NCBI GenBank assembly: GCA_029879245.1
Contig: JAOUQQ010000015.1
Location: 1-34,143 of the forward strand
Source of the DNA: Chromatiales bacterium
GTDB lineage: Bacteria > Pseudomonadota > Gammaproteobacteria > Thiohalomonadales > Thiohalomonadaceae
Direction of reading: 5' to 3'
Length of the DNA: 34,143 nt
The notes beneath the pieces were generated by a model, which did no database searches, was not told where the DNA came from, and was given only the letters and a program-made list of their open reading frames with translations. Each line of letters begins with the position of its first letter. Position 1 is the stretch's first letter. The position numbers and the translations under genes are program-made. Shown here piece by piece: positions 1 to 6,870 of the stretch.

Positions 1-752
1 GCGGCCTGACTCATCACCTGCTGCTCCATCTCCATTTGCTCATCAATAGTGGTGGGGGAGGCGGCGAGGGGTTGCGGCTCCATTGCAACAGCGGCACCCT
101 CCTCGGCGTCGTAGAGACCGCTCAGTGGTGAGGTTGCACTGCCACTGGCCGTTGCCCCTGAACTGGTATCCTCTAATGCGAGTTCGTCGCTCTCGACCTC
201 CTGCTGCGCAGAGCGTTTCTCGGCGCTGAGGCGGGCGCGCCGCTTTGTCTGTTCACTACTGCTGACCAGACGGTTACGACTCAATATCTCCTGTAGCGTT
301 GCCTGCAGCGACTTGCGCCCGTCGTGCTCCTCCTTGCTGATGCCGTAGAGGCTGCTTGAGTCGGGGCGTTGCGGGAGTAGCGGCGTGGTGAAGTTGCCGC
401 TGGTGTCGATCTGAAAGTAGCCGAGCAGGCCGGGGATCTCTGCGCTAACCGGAAAGGCCGAGAGCGGTGAGCGTTGAATAAAGTTGACCTTATCCCCCTC
501 GGCGACGTTGAGAAAGGTGTAGTCGGTAAAGCTGCGCGCCTCTTCACTGTTAATGCGCTGCTGCAGCTCACGGTCGATGCGCAGTGTCAGCTCCTCGGCC
601 ATCACCCGGTGCTGGTGAAAGGCCTCCCATTTAAGCTGACTGTAGGCCTGATAGATGAGTAACGCGGTGGGCAGGGCGAGGGCGAGAAAGAAGAGTGACA
701 GCCCGAGGCGTAATCGCCCCGGTGTCATACCGCTTAGCAGGGTGTTACGCAT
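1..752 (-). CDS. Sensor histidine kinase, N-terminal part (cut by window start)
   Basis: An open frame runs off the left edge; about 250 N-terminal residues are visible. It starts with an ATG six bases after the stop of the response regulator gene, so the two are surely co-transcribed and probably translationally coupled. One hydrophobic segment (about residues 14-36, rich in L, F and A) is followed by a region with the look of a periplasmic sensor domain (LRIDRELQQRIN, then QRSPLSAFPVS and GLLGYFQID). After about residue 170 comes a charged, Ser/Ala/Glu-rich low-complexity stretch. The dimerisation/phosphoacceptor and ATPase domains would lie outside the window, so the kinase call rests on its place next to an OmpR-type regulator and on the membrane-plus-sensor architecture. 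The signal sensed is unknown; the divergent PspA/VWA genes suggest envelope stress. Confidence 0.75.
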   Translation of the reverse strand, partial: MRNTLLSGMTPGRLRLGLSLFFLALALPTALLIYQAYSQLKWEAFHQHRVMAEELTLRIDRELQQRINSEEARSFTDYTFLNVAEGDKVNFIQRSPLSAFPVSAEIPGLLGYFQIDTSGNFTTPLLPQRPDSSSLYGISKEEHDGRKSLQATLQEILSRNRLVSSSEQTKRRARLSAEKRSAQQEVESDELALEDTSSGATASGSATSPLSGLYDAEEGAAVAMEPQPLAASPTTIDEQMEMEQQVMSQA

Positions 753-758
753 CGGCGC

Positions 759-1466
759 TTAGCCCTGCTGTGCCAACAGTCGATAACCGGCACCACGCAC
801 GGTGATCAGGTACTGCGGTTCGGCGGGCTGCGGTTCAAGCTTGCGTCGCAGTTTGGCGATGTGAATGTCGACGGTGCGTGTCTCCAGGTCAAGATTTTTG
901 GCGTAGCCCCACACCTTGTGCAGTAGCTCATCACGCGCTACCGGGCGCTCACGATTGGCGTGCAGGTATTGCAGGATCTCGATCTCACGGCGGGTGAAGT
1001 TGAGCGCTTCGCCGTTGCGTTGGCCGCTGAGGTTGCGGGTGTCGATGGTGAAATCGTGGTCCAGTGTGATCTGGTGGCTCGCCTCTTCACCGATGTGGGC
1101 GCGTCGCAGCACCGCCTTCACCCGCAGTACCAGTTGTGTTACCGAGAAGGGTTTTGCGACGTAGTCGTCGGCACCGAGTGAGAGGCCGTGGATGATCTCC
1201 TCATCGCTCCCCTTTGCGGTGAGCATGATGATCGGCTGGTCACGATCCTGCTCGCGAATTTTATTGCAGAGGGTGTAGCCGTCGATGCCGGGCAGCATCA
1301 CATCGAGCAGGATCATATCGAAGCGACCGCTCAGCGCCAGGCCGAGTGCGCTATTGCCGTCGGCGGCGCTCTCCACCTCGTAGCCGTGAAAGGTAAAGAG
1401 GTCGATCAGGCCGTCGCGGATCGCCGCCTCATCCTCCACTATCAGTATGCGACTCTTCTTCTCCAT
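759..1466 (-). CDS. OmpR/PhoB-family response regulator
   Basis: This 235-residue DNA-binding regulator is the partner of the adjacent kinase. The receiver domain covers about residues 5-120, with acidic pair E11/D12, phosphoacceptor D55 (LLDVMLPG), T83 and K105 (VAKPF). The C-terminal winged helix spans about 135-232 and shows the family pattern FTRREIEILQYL ... VWGY ... TRTVDIHIAKLRRKLE ... IRTVRGAGYRL-like ending (here ITVRGAGYRL). The ATG is preceded by AAGGG at a suitable distance. It is transcribed away from the pspA-like/VWA genes, and the region between carries a direct repeat of the kind bound by this family, so autoregulation and control of the divergent operon are likely. It resembles CpxR-type regulators, but I cannot assign orthology. 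Confidence 0.93.
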   Translation of the reverse strand: MEKKSRILIVEDEAAIRDGLIDLFTFHGYEVESAADGNSALGLALSGRFDMILLDVMLPGIDGYTLCNKIREQDRDQPIIMLTAKGSDEEIIHGLSLGADDYVAKPFSVTQLVLRVKAVLRRAHIGEEASHQITLDHDFTIDTRNLSGQRNGEALNFTRREIEILQYLHANRERPVARDELLHKVWGYAKNLDLETRTVDIHIAKLRRKLEPQPAEPQYLITVRGAGYRLLAQQG

Positions 1467-1504
1467 AGTGCCCTTAGCTTAGCAGTTAGCCATGGCGGCG
1501 GCAT

Positions 1505-1520
1505 GTAAAGTTTTTGTAAA
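1505..1520 (+). promoter_or_regulatory. CpxR-like direct-repeat operator
   Basis: Two GTAAA half-sites (1505-1509 and 1516-1520) lie in the same orientation, 11 bp apart start to start, in the intergenic region between the response regulator and the pspA-like gene. The known E. coli CpxR box is GTAAA repeated after about five bases, so this is a close match. A third half-site in inverted orientation (CTTTTAC) lies at 1534-1540. Binding by the adjacent regulator is an inference. Confidence 0.5.
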
Positions 1521-1551
1521 CGTGCGCCATCAGCTTTTACCAAAGGGTGCC

Positions 1552-1580
1552 TGTTTAGTGCAAGGCGATGTGCCTAGACT
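1552..1580 (+). promoter_or_regulatory. Possible sigma-70 promoter for the pspA-like operon
   Basis: TGTTTA at 1552-1557 and TAGACT at 1575-1580 are separated by 17 bases and lie 46 bases before the pspA-like ATG, just downstream of the GTAAA repeats. Both hexamers are imperfect, as expected for an activator-dependent promoter. I see no convincing sigma-54 (GG-N10-GC) element here, although classical pspA promoters use sigma-54. Confidence 0.3.
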
Positions 1581-1626
1581 TTTCCCCATCGACAACAGAT
1601 TGCAAGCAGTGATGTGGAGGTGAAAG

Positions 1627-2163
1627 ATGGCACTAATTACTCGACTGTCCCGGCTCTTTAAGGCCGATATGCACGCGGTGCTGGATCGCATCGAAGAGCC
1701 GCAGCAGATGTTGCAGCAGGCGATTCGTGAGATGGAACAGGCGCTCTATCAGGAACAACAGCAACTGAAGCTGCAGCAGCACGAACAGGTTGAACTGCAA
1801 CGCCAGATGGATGGGCTGCTGCAGAAAGTGGAGTGCAGTCAGAAGGAGCTGGATCTCTGTCTTAACTCGGGCAAGGAGGAGCTGGCGCGCGGAATTATCA
1901 GACGCCGTCTCGAGAGAGAGCGTCTTGCCGGTGTGATTACTCAACGTCAACAACTGCTGGGTGAGAAGATCACACAGCTTAGTAACCGCATTGAGCAGCA
2001 GCGCAATGAACTGGAGGGGATGCGACAGAAGGCGGAGCTGGTGGCCGCTGCGGCACCGGTGAGTGACCACGGCAGAGGGGTGGGTGAGTGTGCCATCCGT
2101 GTCAGCGAGGATGAGGTGGAGATCGCCCTGCTGCGTGAAAAGGAGCGGAGGGCGGCATCATGA
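1627..2163 (+). CDS. PspA/IM30-family coiled-coil protein
   Basis: The 178-residue product is almost entirely helical and rich in Q, E, L and R. The N-terminus (LITRLSRLFKADMHAVLDRIEEP) matches the amphipathic membrane-binding helix and start of PspA/IM30 proteins, which sense and stabilise damaged inner membrane. The long coiled coil runs to about residue 140. It is shorter than typical PspA (about 220 residues), because the C-terminal helices are missing or replaced by a short acidic tail. A near-ideal Shine-Dalgarno (GGAGGTGA, 1616-1623) precedes the ATG, suggesting high translation. Its stop overlaps the start of the next gene (ATGA). It is likely peripheral to the inner membrane and works with the two downstream genes. 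Confidence 0.85.
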   Translation: MALITRLSRLFKADMHAVLDRIEEPQQMLQQAIREMEQALYQEQQQLKLQQHEQVELQRQMDGLLQKVECSQKELDLCLNSGKEELARGIIRRRLERERLAGVITQRQQLLGEKITQLSNRIEQQRNELEGMRQKAELVAAAAPVSDHGRGVGECAIRVSEDEVEIALLREKERRAAS

Positions 2164-2720
2164 ACAGGGCGACCTTCTTTCAGGGGGTGGGCGTGGCCCT
2201 TATCGCTGCGATTGTGGGTGAGGTAGTGTTCAGCGCCCTCACACTACTGCTCGGCAGTTATAGCGCGCTGCAACTGGTGATCGCCACGCTCTCTCTGTGC
2301 TACATCCTCTATCTGTTACGTAGCAGCGAGGTGCGGCTGGGCAGGGTGGTAACGATCTCAATGTGGTTGCTGGTTACGCTGCTCACCCTGTGGTTATCAC
2401 CGCACCTGCTGCTCACCGTTACCATCCATTCGCTGATGATCTGGCTGGTGCGTGCCCTCTACCTGCACAACTCGTTGCTTACCGCGCTGGCAGACCTGGG
2501 ACTCGCTGTCCTTGCTGTGTCGGCGGCGCTGTGGGCAACCCTGCAGACGGGGAGCCTGGCGATGGCGCTGTGGTGCTACTTCCTGATCCAGGCGCTCTTT
2601 GTCTTTATCCCATCAACACTCACACCCCCACGTACCGCGCCGACGGTTGAAAACGACCACTTCGAGCAGGCACGCCGCGCCGCCCAGGCGGCACTGCGTA
2701 AGCTCTCGGCGAGTAACTGA
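2160..2720 (+). CDS. Polytopic inner-membrane protein of the PspA-VWA cluster
   Basis: This 186-residue protein begins inside the pspA-like gene through an ATGA overlap. Hydrophobic segments at roughly residues 8-30, 38-53, 62-79, 83-98, 105-125 and 130-150 give five or six membrane spans, followed by a polar C-terminal tail with many Arg and Ala residues that should be cytoplasmic. I do not recognise the family. The fixed place between a PspA-like protein and a secreted VWA protein suggests it is the membrane partner that recruits the PspA-like protein, much as PspB/PspC do in enterobacteria, but there is no sequence similarity I can point to and this remains an inference. Confidence 0.75.
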   Translation: MNRATFFQGVGVALIAAIVGEVVFSALTLLLGSYSALQLVIATLSLCYILYLLRSSEVRLGRVVTISMWLLVTLLTLWLSPHLLLTVTIHSLMIWLVRALYLHNSLLTALADLGLAVLAVSAALWATLQTGSLAMALWCYFLIQALFVFIPSTLTPPRTAPTVENDHFEQARRAAQAALRKLSASN

Positions 2721-2746
2721 ACAGAGACTGCAAAAGGAGAAAGACG

Positions 2747-3955
2747 ATGAAGACAAAACTGATCGCACTATCGCTGTTTGCCACTACCGCCGTTGCAGTG
2801 GCTCTATTTCCCACCCTTAACGGGGCGCTGGCGATACCGCAGGTAGCAGTAACACCCGTGGTAACGCCGATTAATCAGCTCGCGAGCGAAAGAGCGATGG
2901 TGGAGGCGGTCTTTGTGCTGGATACCACCGGTAGTATGAGCGGCCTGATCGAGGCGGCAAAGGAGAAGATCTGGTCGATCGCCAACACCATGGCACAGGC
3001 AGACCCGGCACCGGAGATCCGCATCGGCCTGGTGGCCTATCGCGACCGTGGTGATGCCTACGTGACGAAGGTTGTCGACCTCTCATCCGACCTCGATTCG
3101 GTCTACGCCACCTTGATGGACTTTCGTGCCGACGGTGGCGGGGATGGCCCGGAGAGTGTCAATCAGGCGCTGGATGATGCCCTTAACAGGGTGAGCTGGA
3201 GTCAGGAGACGCAGGGCTACCGGGTGATCTTCCTCGTTGGTGACGCCCCTGCCCATATGGACTATCAGGATGATGTGAAGTACCCGGTCACCATCGCCCG
3301 GGCGAAGCAGCGCGGTATTGTCATCAACGCCATTCAGTCGGGTAACAGTGGTGATACGTCAAAGATGTGGCAGCAGATCGCCTCGCTGGGCAGTGGTGAC
3401 TTCTTTCAGGTAGAGCAGGATGGTAACGCGGTGGCAGTGGCCACACCGTTTGATGAAGAGATGGCGGAACTCTCTGCCAAACTGGATGAGACCCGCCTCT
3501 ACTACGGCAGTGAGGAGAAGAAGGCGGAGAAGCGCAAAAAGGTGGCAGCAGGTGAGAAGCTGCGTGATGCCTCGACCGCATCACAGGCACGCCGGGCCGC
3601 CTTCAACAGCTCGAAGAGCGGCATGGTGAATCTCTTTGGTGACAGTGAACTGGTCGATGATGTGGCCAGTGGTCGAATCGCTATCGATGAGATCGAAGAG
3701 GAGAAGCTACCCGAGCCGCTGCAGGCGATGGCCCCTGCCGAACGTGCAGAGGTAATTACGCAGAAGGCGGAGGAACGTAAGTCGCTACAGGCGAAGATCA
3801 AGACGCTGGCGGAGGAGCGCAGCCGTTACATCAGGGATAAGGTGGCGGCTGAGGGCGGGGCGGAGGATTCGCTGGATGAGAAGATCTACAGCGCGGTGCG
3901 CGAACAGGCACTTGGCAAGGGGCTGCGCTACGAGGCGGAGAGCGCCGATTACTAA
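2747..3955 (+). CDS. Exported von Willebrand factor A domain protein
   Basis: The 402-residue product has a signal peptide (K3, K5, hydrophobic core to about residue 22, likely cleavage after ALA at 27-29). The VWA domain covers about residues 53-260. Its metal-binding site is the DxTxS variant (D59, T61, S63) followed by the GGGDGPESV loop and later FLVGDAPAH. The domain is followed by a long, charged alpha-helical region (about 255-402) with RKSLQAKIKTLAEERSRYIRDK. An AGGAG-type ribosome site precedes the ATG. VWA domains mediate metal-dependent protein binding; here the protein should act in the periplasm or at the cell surface. It is the last gene before a strong hairpin and completes the putative stress operon. 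No LPXTG or GlyGly-CTERM anchor is present. Confidence 0.85.
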   Translation: MKTKLIALSLFATTAVAVALFPTLNGALAIPQVAVTPVVTPINQLASERAMVEAVFVLDTTGSMSGLIEAAKEKIWSIANTMAQADPAPEIRIGLVAYRDRGDAYVTKVVDLSSDLDSVYATLMDFRADGGGDGPESVNQALDDALNRVSWSQETQGYRVIFLVGDAPAHMDYQDDVKYPVTIARAKQRGIVINAIQSGNSGDTSKMWQQIASLGSGDFFQVEQDGNAVAVATPFDEEMAELSAKLDETRLYYGSEEKKAEKRKKVAAGEKLRDASTASQARRAAFNSSKSGMVNLFGDSELVDDVASGRIAIDEIEEEKLPEPLQAMAPAERAEVITQKAEERKSLQAKIKTLAEERSRYIRDKVAAEGGAEDSLDEKIYSAVREQALGKGLRYEAESADY

Positions 3956-3973
3956 ATTGTACCGGGAAAAGTG

Positions 3974-4003
3974 AGCGGGCCACCCTCAATGGGGTGGCCC
4001 GCT
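3974..4003. terminator. Hairpin terminator between convergent genes
   Basis: A perfect 12-bp stem (3974-3985 with 3992-4003, GC-rich, six-base loop) lies between the ends of the VWA gene and rssA. The downstream U-tract is poor on the + strand (AATTATC) and short on the - strand (four T). It probably ends both transcripts. Confidence 0.7.
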
Positions 4004-4018
4004 AATTATCCGGCGAGC

Positions 4019-4933
4019 CTACTGCTCAGGCAGTGCATGCTGGATCGCCGGCAGCATGCGTCGCACACTGTCGTAGCCCTCGGCAATCGCTTCTTCGGCG
4101 CGGTCAAACTCCAGCAGCCCCAGTTGTCCCAGCCGTGGGGAGAGCAGCACATCGGGCGGGTCACCGGCCATACGGCTTTTGGTGATGCGATCCTGCATGA
4201 TGTTAATGGCGCTCGCCATTACCTCGAACAGGCCGGGGCTCTCTGCAGGCTCCTTACTGGTACCGAACCACTGTGAGAGTCGACTCTCTTTTATATTGTC
4301 GCTCACCTTCTCCATCATGCGGGCGAAGAGGTCGCGCTCCTCATGGATGGCCTGCTCTTTTCGTTCGCGCAGGTGTTTACCGACAATATCGCTGTTGAGG
4401 TTGACGGCGATGATGATGTCGGCCCCCATGGCACGGCAGAGCGAGACAGGTACCGGATTGGTGAGACCACCATCGACCAGCCAGCGACCGTCATTGGCGA
4501 CCGGTGAGAAGAGGCCGGGGAGGGCGATAGAGGCGCGCACCGCATCGGGGAGAGAGCCCTGCTGCAGCCACACCTCGCGCCCATTGTTGAGGTCGGTGGC
4601 GACGGCGGCATAGGGGATCGGCAGTTGTTCGATATTGAGCTGGGCGATCTTGTCGCGAAAGGAGCTCATCAGATTGTCCCCCTCGATAAGTCCACCGCTC
4701 ATCCTGACATCGAGCAGTCGTACCACATCAATGAAGTTGAGCTTCCTGACCCACGACTCAAGGATATCGAGGTGGCCCCCCACATAGGCGGCCCCCACCA
4801 GGGAGCCGATGGAGCAGCCGGTGACGATATCGGGCCTGATGCCGTGCTCCTCCAGTGCTCGTATCACACCGATATGGGCCCAGCCGCGGGCCGAGCCGCT
4901 GCCAAGGACGAGTCCTATTTTACTGTTTGCCAT
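4019..4933 (-). CDS. rssA: Patatin-like phospholipase RssA
   Basis: The 304-residue protein has the complete patatin active site: oxyanion loop GSGSARG (residues 11-17), nucleophile elbow GCSIG with Ser41, and the DGG motif with Asp154, so the Ser-Asp dyad is intact. Length matches E. coli RssA (about 300 residues). I chose the ATG at 4933 because AGGAGGGGAG stands directly before it; an upstream in-frame ATG at 4987 would add 18 poorly conserved residues without a comparable ribosome site. The C-terminal third is helical and charged. Family members are esterases or lysophospholipases of the NTE type. The gene is divergent from the tandem-thioredoxin gene and convergent with the VWA gene. Confidence 0.9.
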   Translation of the reverse strand: MANSKIGLVLGSGSARGWAHIGVIRALEEHGIRPDIVTGCSIGSLVGAAYVGGHLDILESWVRKLNFIDVVRLLDVRMSGGLIEGDNLMSSFRDKIAQLNIEQLPIPYAAVATDLNNGREVWLQQGSLPDAVRASIALPGLFSPVANDGRWLVDGGLTNPVPVSLCRAMGADIIIAVNLNSDIVGKHLRERKEQAIHEERDLFARMMEKVSDNIKESRLSQWFGTSKEPAESPGLFEVMASAINIMQDRITKSRMAGDPPDVLLSPRLGQLGLLEFDRAEEAIAEGYDSVRRMLPAIQHALPEQ

Positions 4934-4952
4934 CTCCCCTCCTGTTTGGAGG

Positions 4953-4958
4953 ATTATA
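4953..4958 (-). promoter_or_regulatory. Perfect -10 box upstream of rssA
   Basis: On the minus strand TATAAT stands 19 bases before the chosen rssA start, so the leader would be very short and begin just before the Shine-Dalgarno. No good -35 hexamer is present at 16-18 bases. The location supports the 4933 start, since the alternative start at 4987 lies upstream of this element. Confidence 0.5.
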
Positions 4959-5015
4959 GGGGGATTGTCAGGCAAAGACATACCCAATGGGCACTGCTTT
5001 GGGTAACATCACGGC

Positions 5016-6041
5016 ATGAGACGACTTTCACTTTTCCTCTCTCTGCTCATTTTACTGGGTGCGATATCCACCCAGGCGGCGATGCTGGAGCAGTCGGTGG
5101 ATGGGCCGGCGCTAAACGATGCGCCGGTTCGTGACCCGATCCGCTATCCGGCCTGGTTCAAGCTCAGTTTTCTCCATCTGCAGGAGGACCTGGAGGAGGC
5201 CGTGCGCTTCAGAAAACGCGGTCTGATCGTCTACTTTGGTCAGCGTGATTGTGCCTACTGTTATGCCCTGATCGAGAAAAATTTTGCGCTGGCCGATATT
5301 GCGCAATATACGCGGCGCTATTTTGACGTGGTGGCGATCGATATCCATAGCGAAGAGAAGATGAGCGATATGGGGGGTGAGGAGTTGAGCGAGCGTGAAT
5401 TTGCCACCCTGCAGGGGGTCGATTTCACACCAACCCTGCTCTTCTACGCACCGGATGGTAGTGTGGCATTGACGTTGCGCGGATATTACCCGCCCTATAA
5501 ATTTCGCGCCGCGCTGGAGTATGTGGCCGATGCCCACTACAAGACAGAGAGCTTTCGTGACTACCTGGAGCGGGCCGACCCGCCACTGGCCTTTGAAGAG
5601 GGAGGGATGAACGAGTCTGATCTCTTCTCTCCACCACCCTATGCGCTGGATCGGTCACGCTTTGCAGCCAAACAGCCACTGGCGGTCTTTTTTGAGCAGG
5701 GTGAGTGTCACGCCTGCGATATCCTTCACACCACACCACTGGCCAATGCAGAGATAGTGAAACTGTTGCGTGGCTTTGAGAGCGTGCAGCTCAATATTTG
5801 GGCTGATACCCCGGTGCTCACCCCCTCCGGGGTCGCCACCACCAGCCGGGAGTGGGCGCGACAGTTGGGGCTCTTCTACACCCCGAGCATCCTCTTCTTT
5901 GATGAGCACGGTAAGGAGATCATGCGGGTCGACTCCGTCGTCGGTTTTACCCGCCTGCAGAAGGTTCTCGACTATATCGCCTCGGGAGCCTACAAGCGCG
6001 GCATACCCTATCAGCGCTATCGCCGTGGTAGCGCGGAGTAG
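5016..6041 (+). CDS. Periplasmic protein with two tandem thioredoxin-fold domains (SoxW-like)
   Basis: The 341-residue product has a signal peptide (MRRLSLF..., cleavage near TQAA at 19-22). Two thioredoxin-like domains follow. Domain 1 (about 55-185) has CAYC at 79-82 and cis-Pro context FTPT at 137-140; domain 2 (about 215-338) has CHAC at 231-234 and YTPS at 288-291. Each domain ends with a related tail: an EYVA/DYIA element, then YK and a terminal aromatic pair (168-183 and 319-335). The same tail recurs in the single-domain protein at 28662. Proteins of this type reduce or exchange disulfides in the periplasm; the substrate is unknown. The stop is followed after four bases by mazG, so the two genes are probably co-transcribed although functionally unrelated. 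Confidence 0.82.
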   Translation: MRRLSLFLSLLILLGAISTQAAMLEQSVDGPALNDAPVRDPIRYPAWFKLSFLHLQEDLEEAVRFRKRGLIVYFGQRDCAYCYALIEKNFALADIAQYTRRYFDVVAIDIHSEEKMSDMGGEELSEREFATLQGVDFTPTLLFYAPDGSVALTLRGYYPPYKFRAALEYVADAHYKTESFRDYLERADPPLAFEEGGMNESDLFSPPPYALDRSRFAAKQPLAVFFEQGECHACDILHTTPLANAEIVKLLRGFESVQLNIWADTPVLTPSGVATTSREWARQLGLFYTPSILFFDEHGKEIMRVDSVVGFTRLQKVLDYIASGAYKRGIPYQRYRRGSAE

Positions 6042-6045
6042 CCGC

Positions 6046-6834
6046 ATGGCAGGAGAGAACATTTATAAATTGATTGAGGTGATGGCGGCCTTGCGTGACC
6101 CGCAAAACGGCTGTCCCTGGGATATCGAACAGGATTTCTCTACTATCGCACCCTACACCATCGAGGAGGCCTACGAGGTGGCCGATGCCATTGAGCGTGG
6201 TGAGCTTGCCGAGCTGCGTGATGAGCTGGGGGACCTGCTGTTTCAGGTGGTATTCCATGCCCGTATGGCCGAGGAGCAGGGGACCTTTGCCTTCGGTGAT
6301 GTGGTGGAGGGGATTGTCGAGAAGATGATCCGTCGCCACCCCCACGTCTTTGCCGATGCCGAGGTGGCCGATGCCGAGGCGCAGACCCGTGCATGGGAGG
6401 CGCAGAAGGCAAATGAGCGCAAAGAGAAGGGGGCGCAACAGGGGTTGCTCGATGGGGTGACCCTTGGACTGCCAGCACTGAGCCGTGCCGAGAAGTTACA
6501 GAAGCGTGCCGCCCGTGCCGGTTTCGACTGGCCGGAGATCGCCCCGGTGTTCAACAAGATCCACGAGGAGATCGAAGAGGTGCGTGCCGAGCTGGCGGGT
6601 GATGACCATCAGGCGCTGCAGGCCGAGATCGGTGACCTGCTCTTTGCCTGCGTCAATCTGGCGCGTCACGCCGGGGTGGACCCCGAACAGGCGTTACGCT
6701 CGGCAAACAGCAAGTTTGTCAGCCGCTTTCACTACGTGGAACGTGAGCTAAAGGGGCAGGGTATTTCCGTTGATGAGGCCGACCTGGCGCAGATGGATGC
6801 GCTATGGAATGCGGCGAAGGGAGAGGGGATGTAG
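6046..6834 (+). CDS. mazG: Nucleoside triphosphate pyrophosphohydrolase MazG
   Basis: This 262-residue enzyme hydrolyses NTPs to NMP and pyrophosphate, cleaning the nucleotide pool. It has two MazG domains. The N-terminal one shows metal ligands E40, E41, E44, E60 and D63 within TIEEAYEVADAI and RDELGDLLFQVVFHAR; the C-terminal one repeats the pattern in IHEEIEEVRAEL and AEIGDLLFACVNLARH. RRHPHVFAD, typical of the family, is present. The frame is open much further upstream, but that part lies over the thioredoxin gene; the ATG at 6046 matches the usual MazG N-terminus and has GGAG at 6035-6038. Length agrees with E. coli MazG (263). Confidence 0.96.
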   Translation: MAGENIYKLIEVMAALRDPQNGCPWDIEQDFSTIAPYTIEEAYEVADAIERGELAELRDELGDLLFQVVFHARMAEEQGTFAFGDVVEGIVEKMIRRHPHVFADAEVADAEAQTRAWEAQKANERKEKGAQQGLLDGVTLGLPALSRAEKLQKRAARAGFDWPEIAPVFNKIHEEIEEVRAELAGDDHQALQAEIGDLLFACVNLARHAGVDPEQALRSANSKFVSRFHYVERELKGQGISVDEADLAQMDALWNAAKGEGM

Positions 6835-6835
6835 C

Positions 6836-6863
6836 AGGCACCACACCAGCCGGTGTGGTGCCT
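6836..6863. terminator. Bidirectional hairpin between mazG and the PQQ-repeat gene
   Basis: A perfect 12-bp stem (6836-6847 with 6852-6863) with a four-base loop lies between two convergent genes. No long T-run follows on either strand, but stability and position make it a likely shared terminator. Confidence 0.65.
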
Positions 6864-6870
6864 ATGCGTC

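Noticed and set aside
1-1466. Kinase-regulator pair as the 'dedicated sortase' (PdsS/PdsR) system, suggested by sortase-like and rhombosortase themes
   Set aside because: The kinase N-terminus does not fit what I recall of PdsS, and no sortase or LPXTG protein is present.
1-1466. Naming the pair cpxA/cpxR
   Set aside because: The operator resembles a CpxR box but the kinase sensor region and the missing catalytic part do not allow orthology to be claimed.
4939-4953. CCTCC/GGAGG hairpin masking the rssA ribosome site
   Set aside because: The likely -10 (4953-4958) puts transcription start after the CCTCC arm, so the hairpin would not be in the mRNA.
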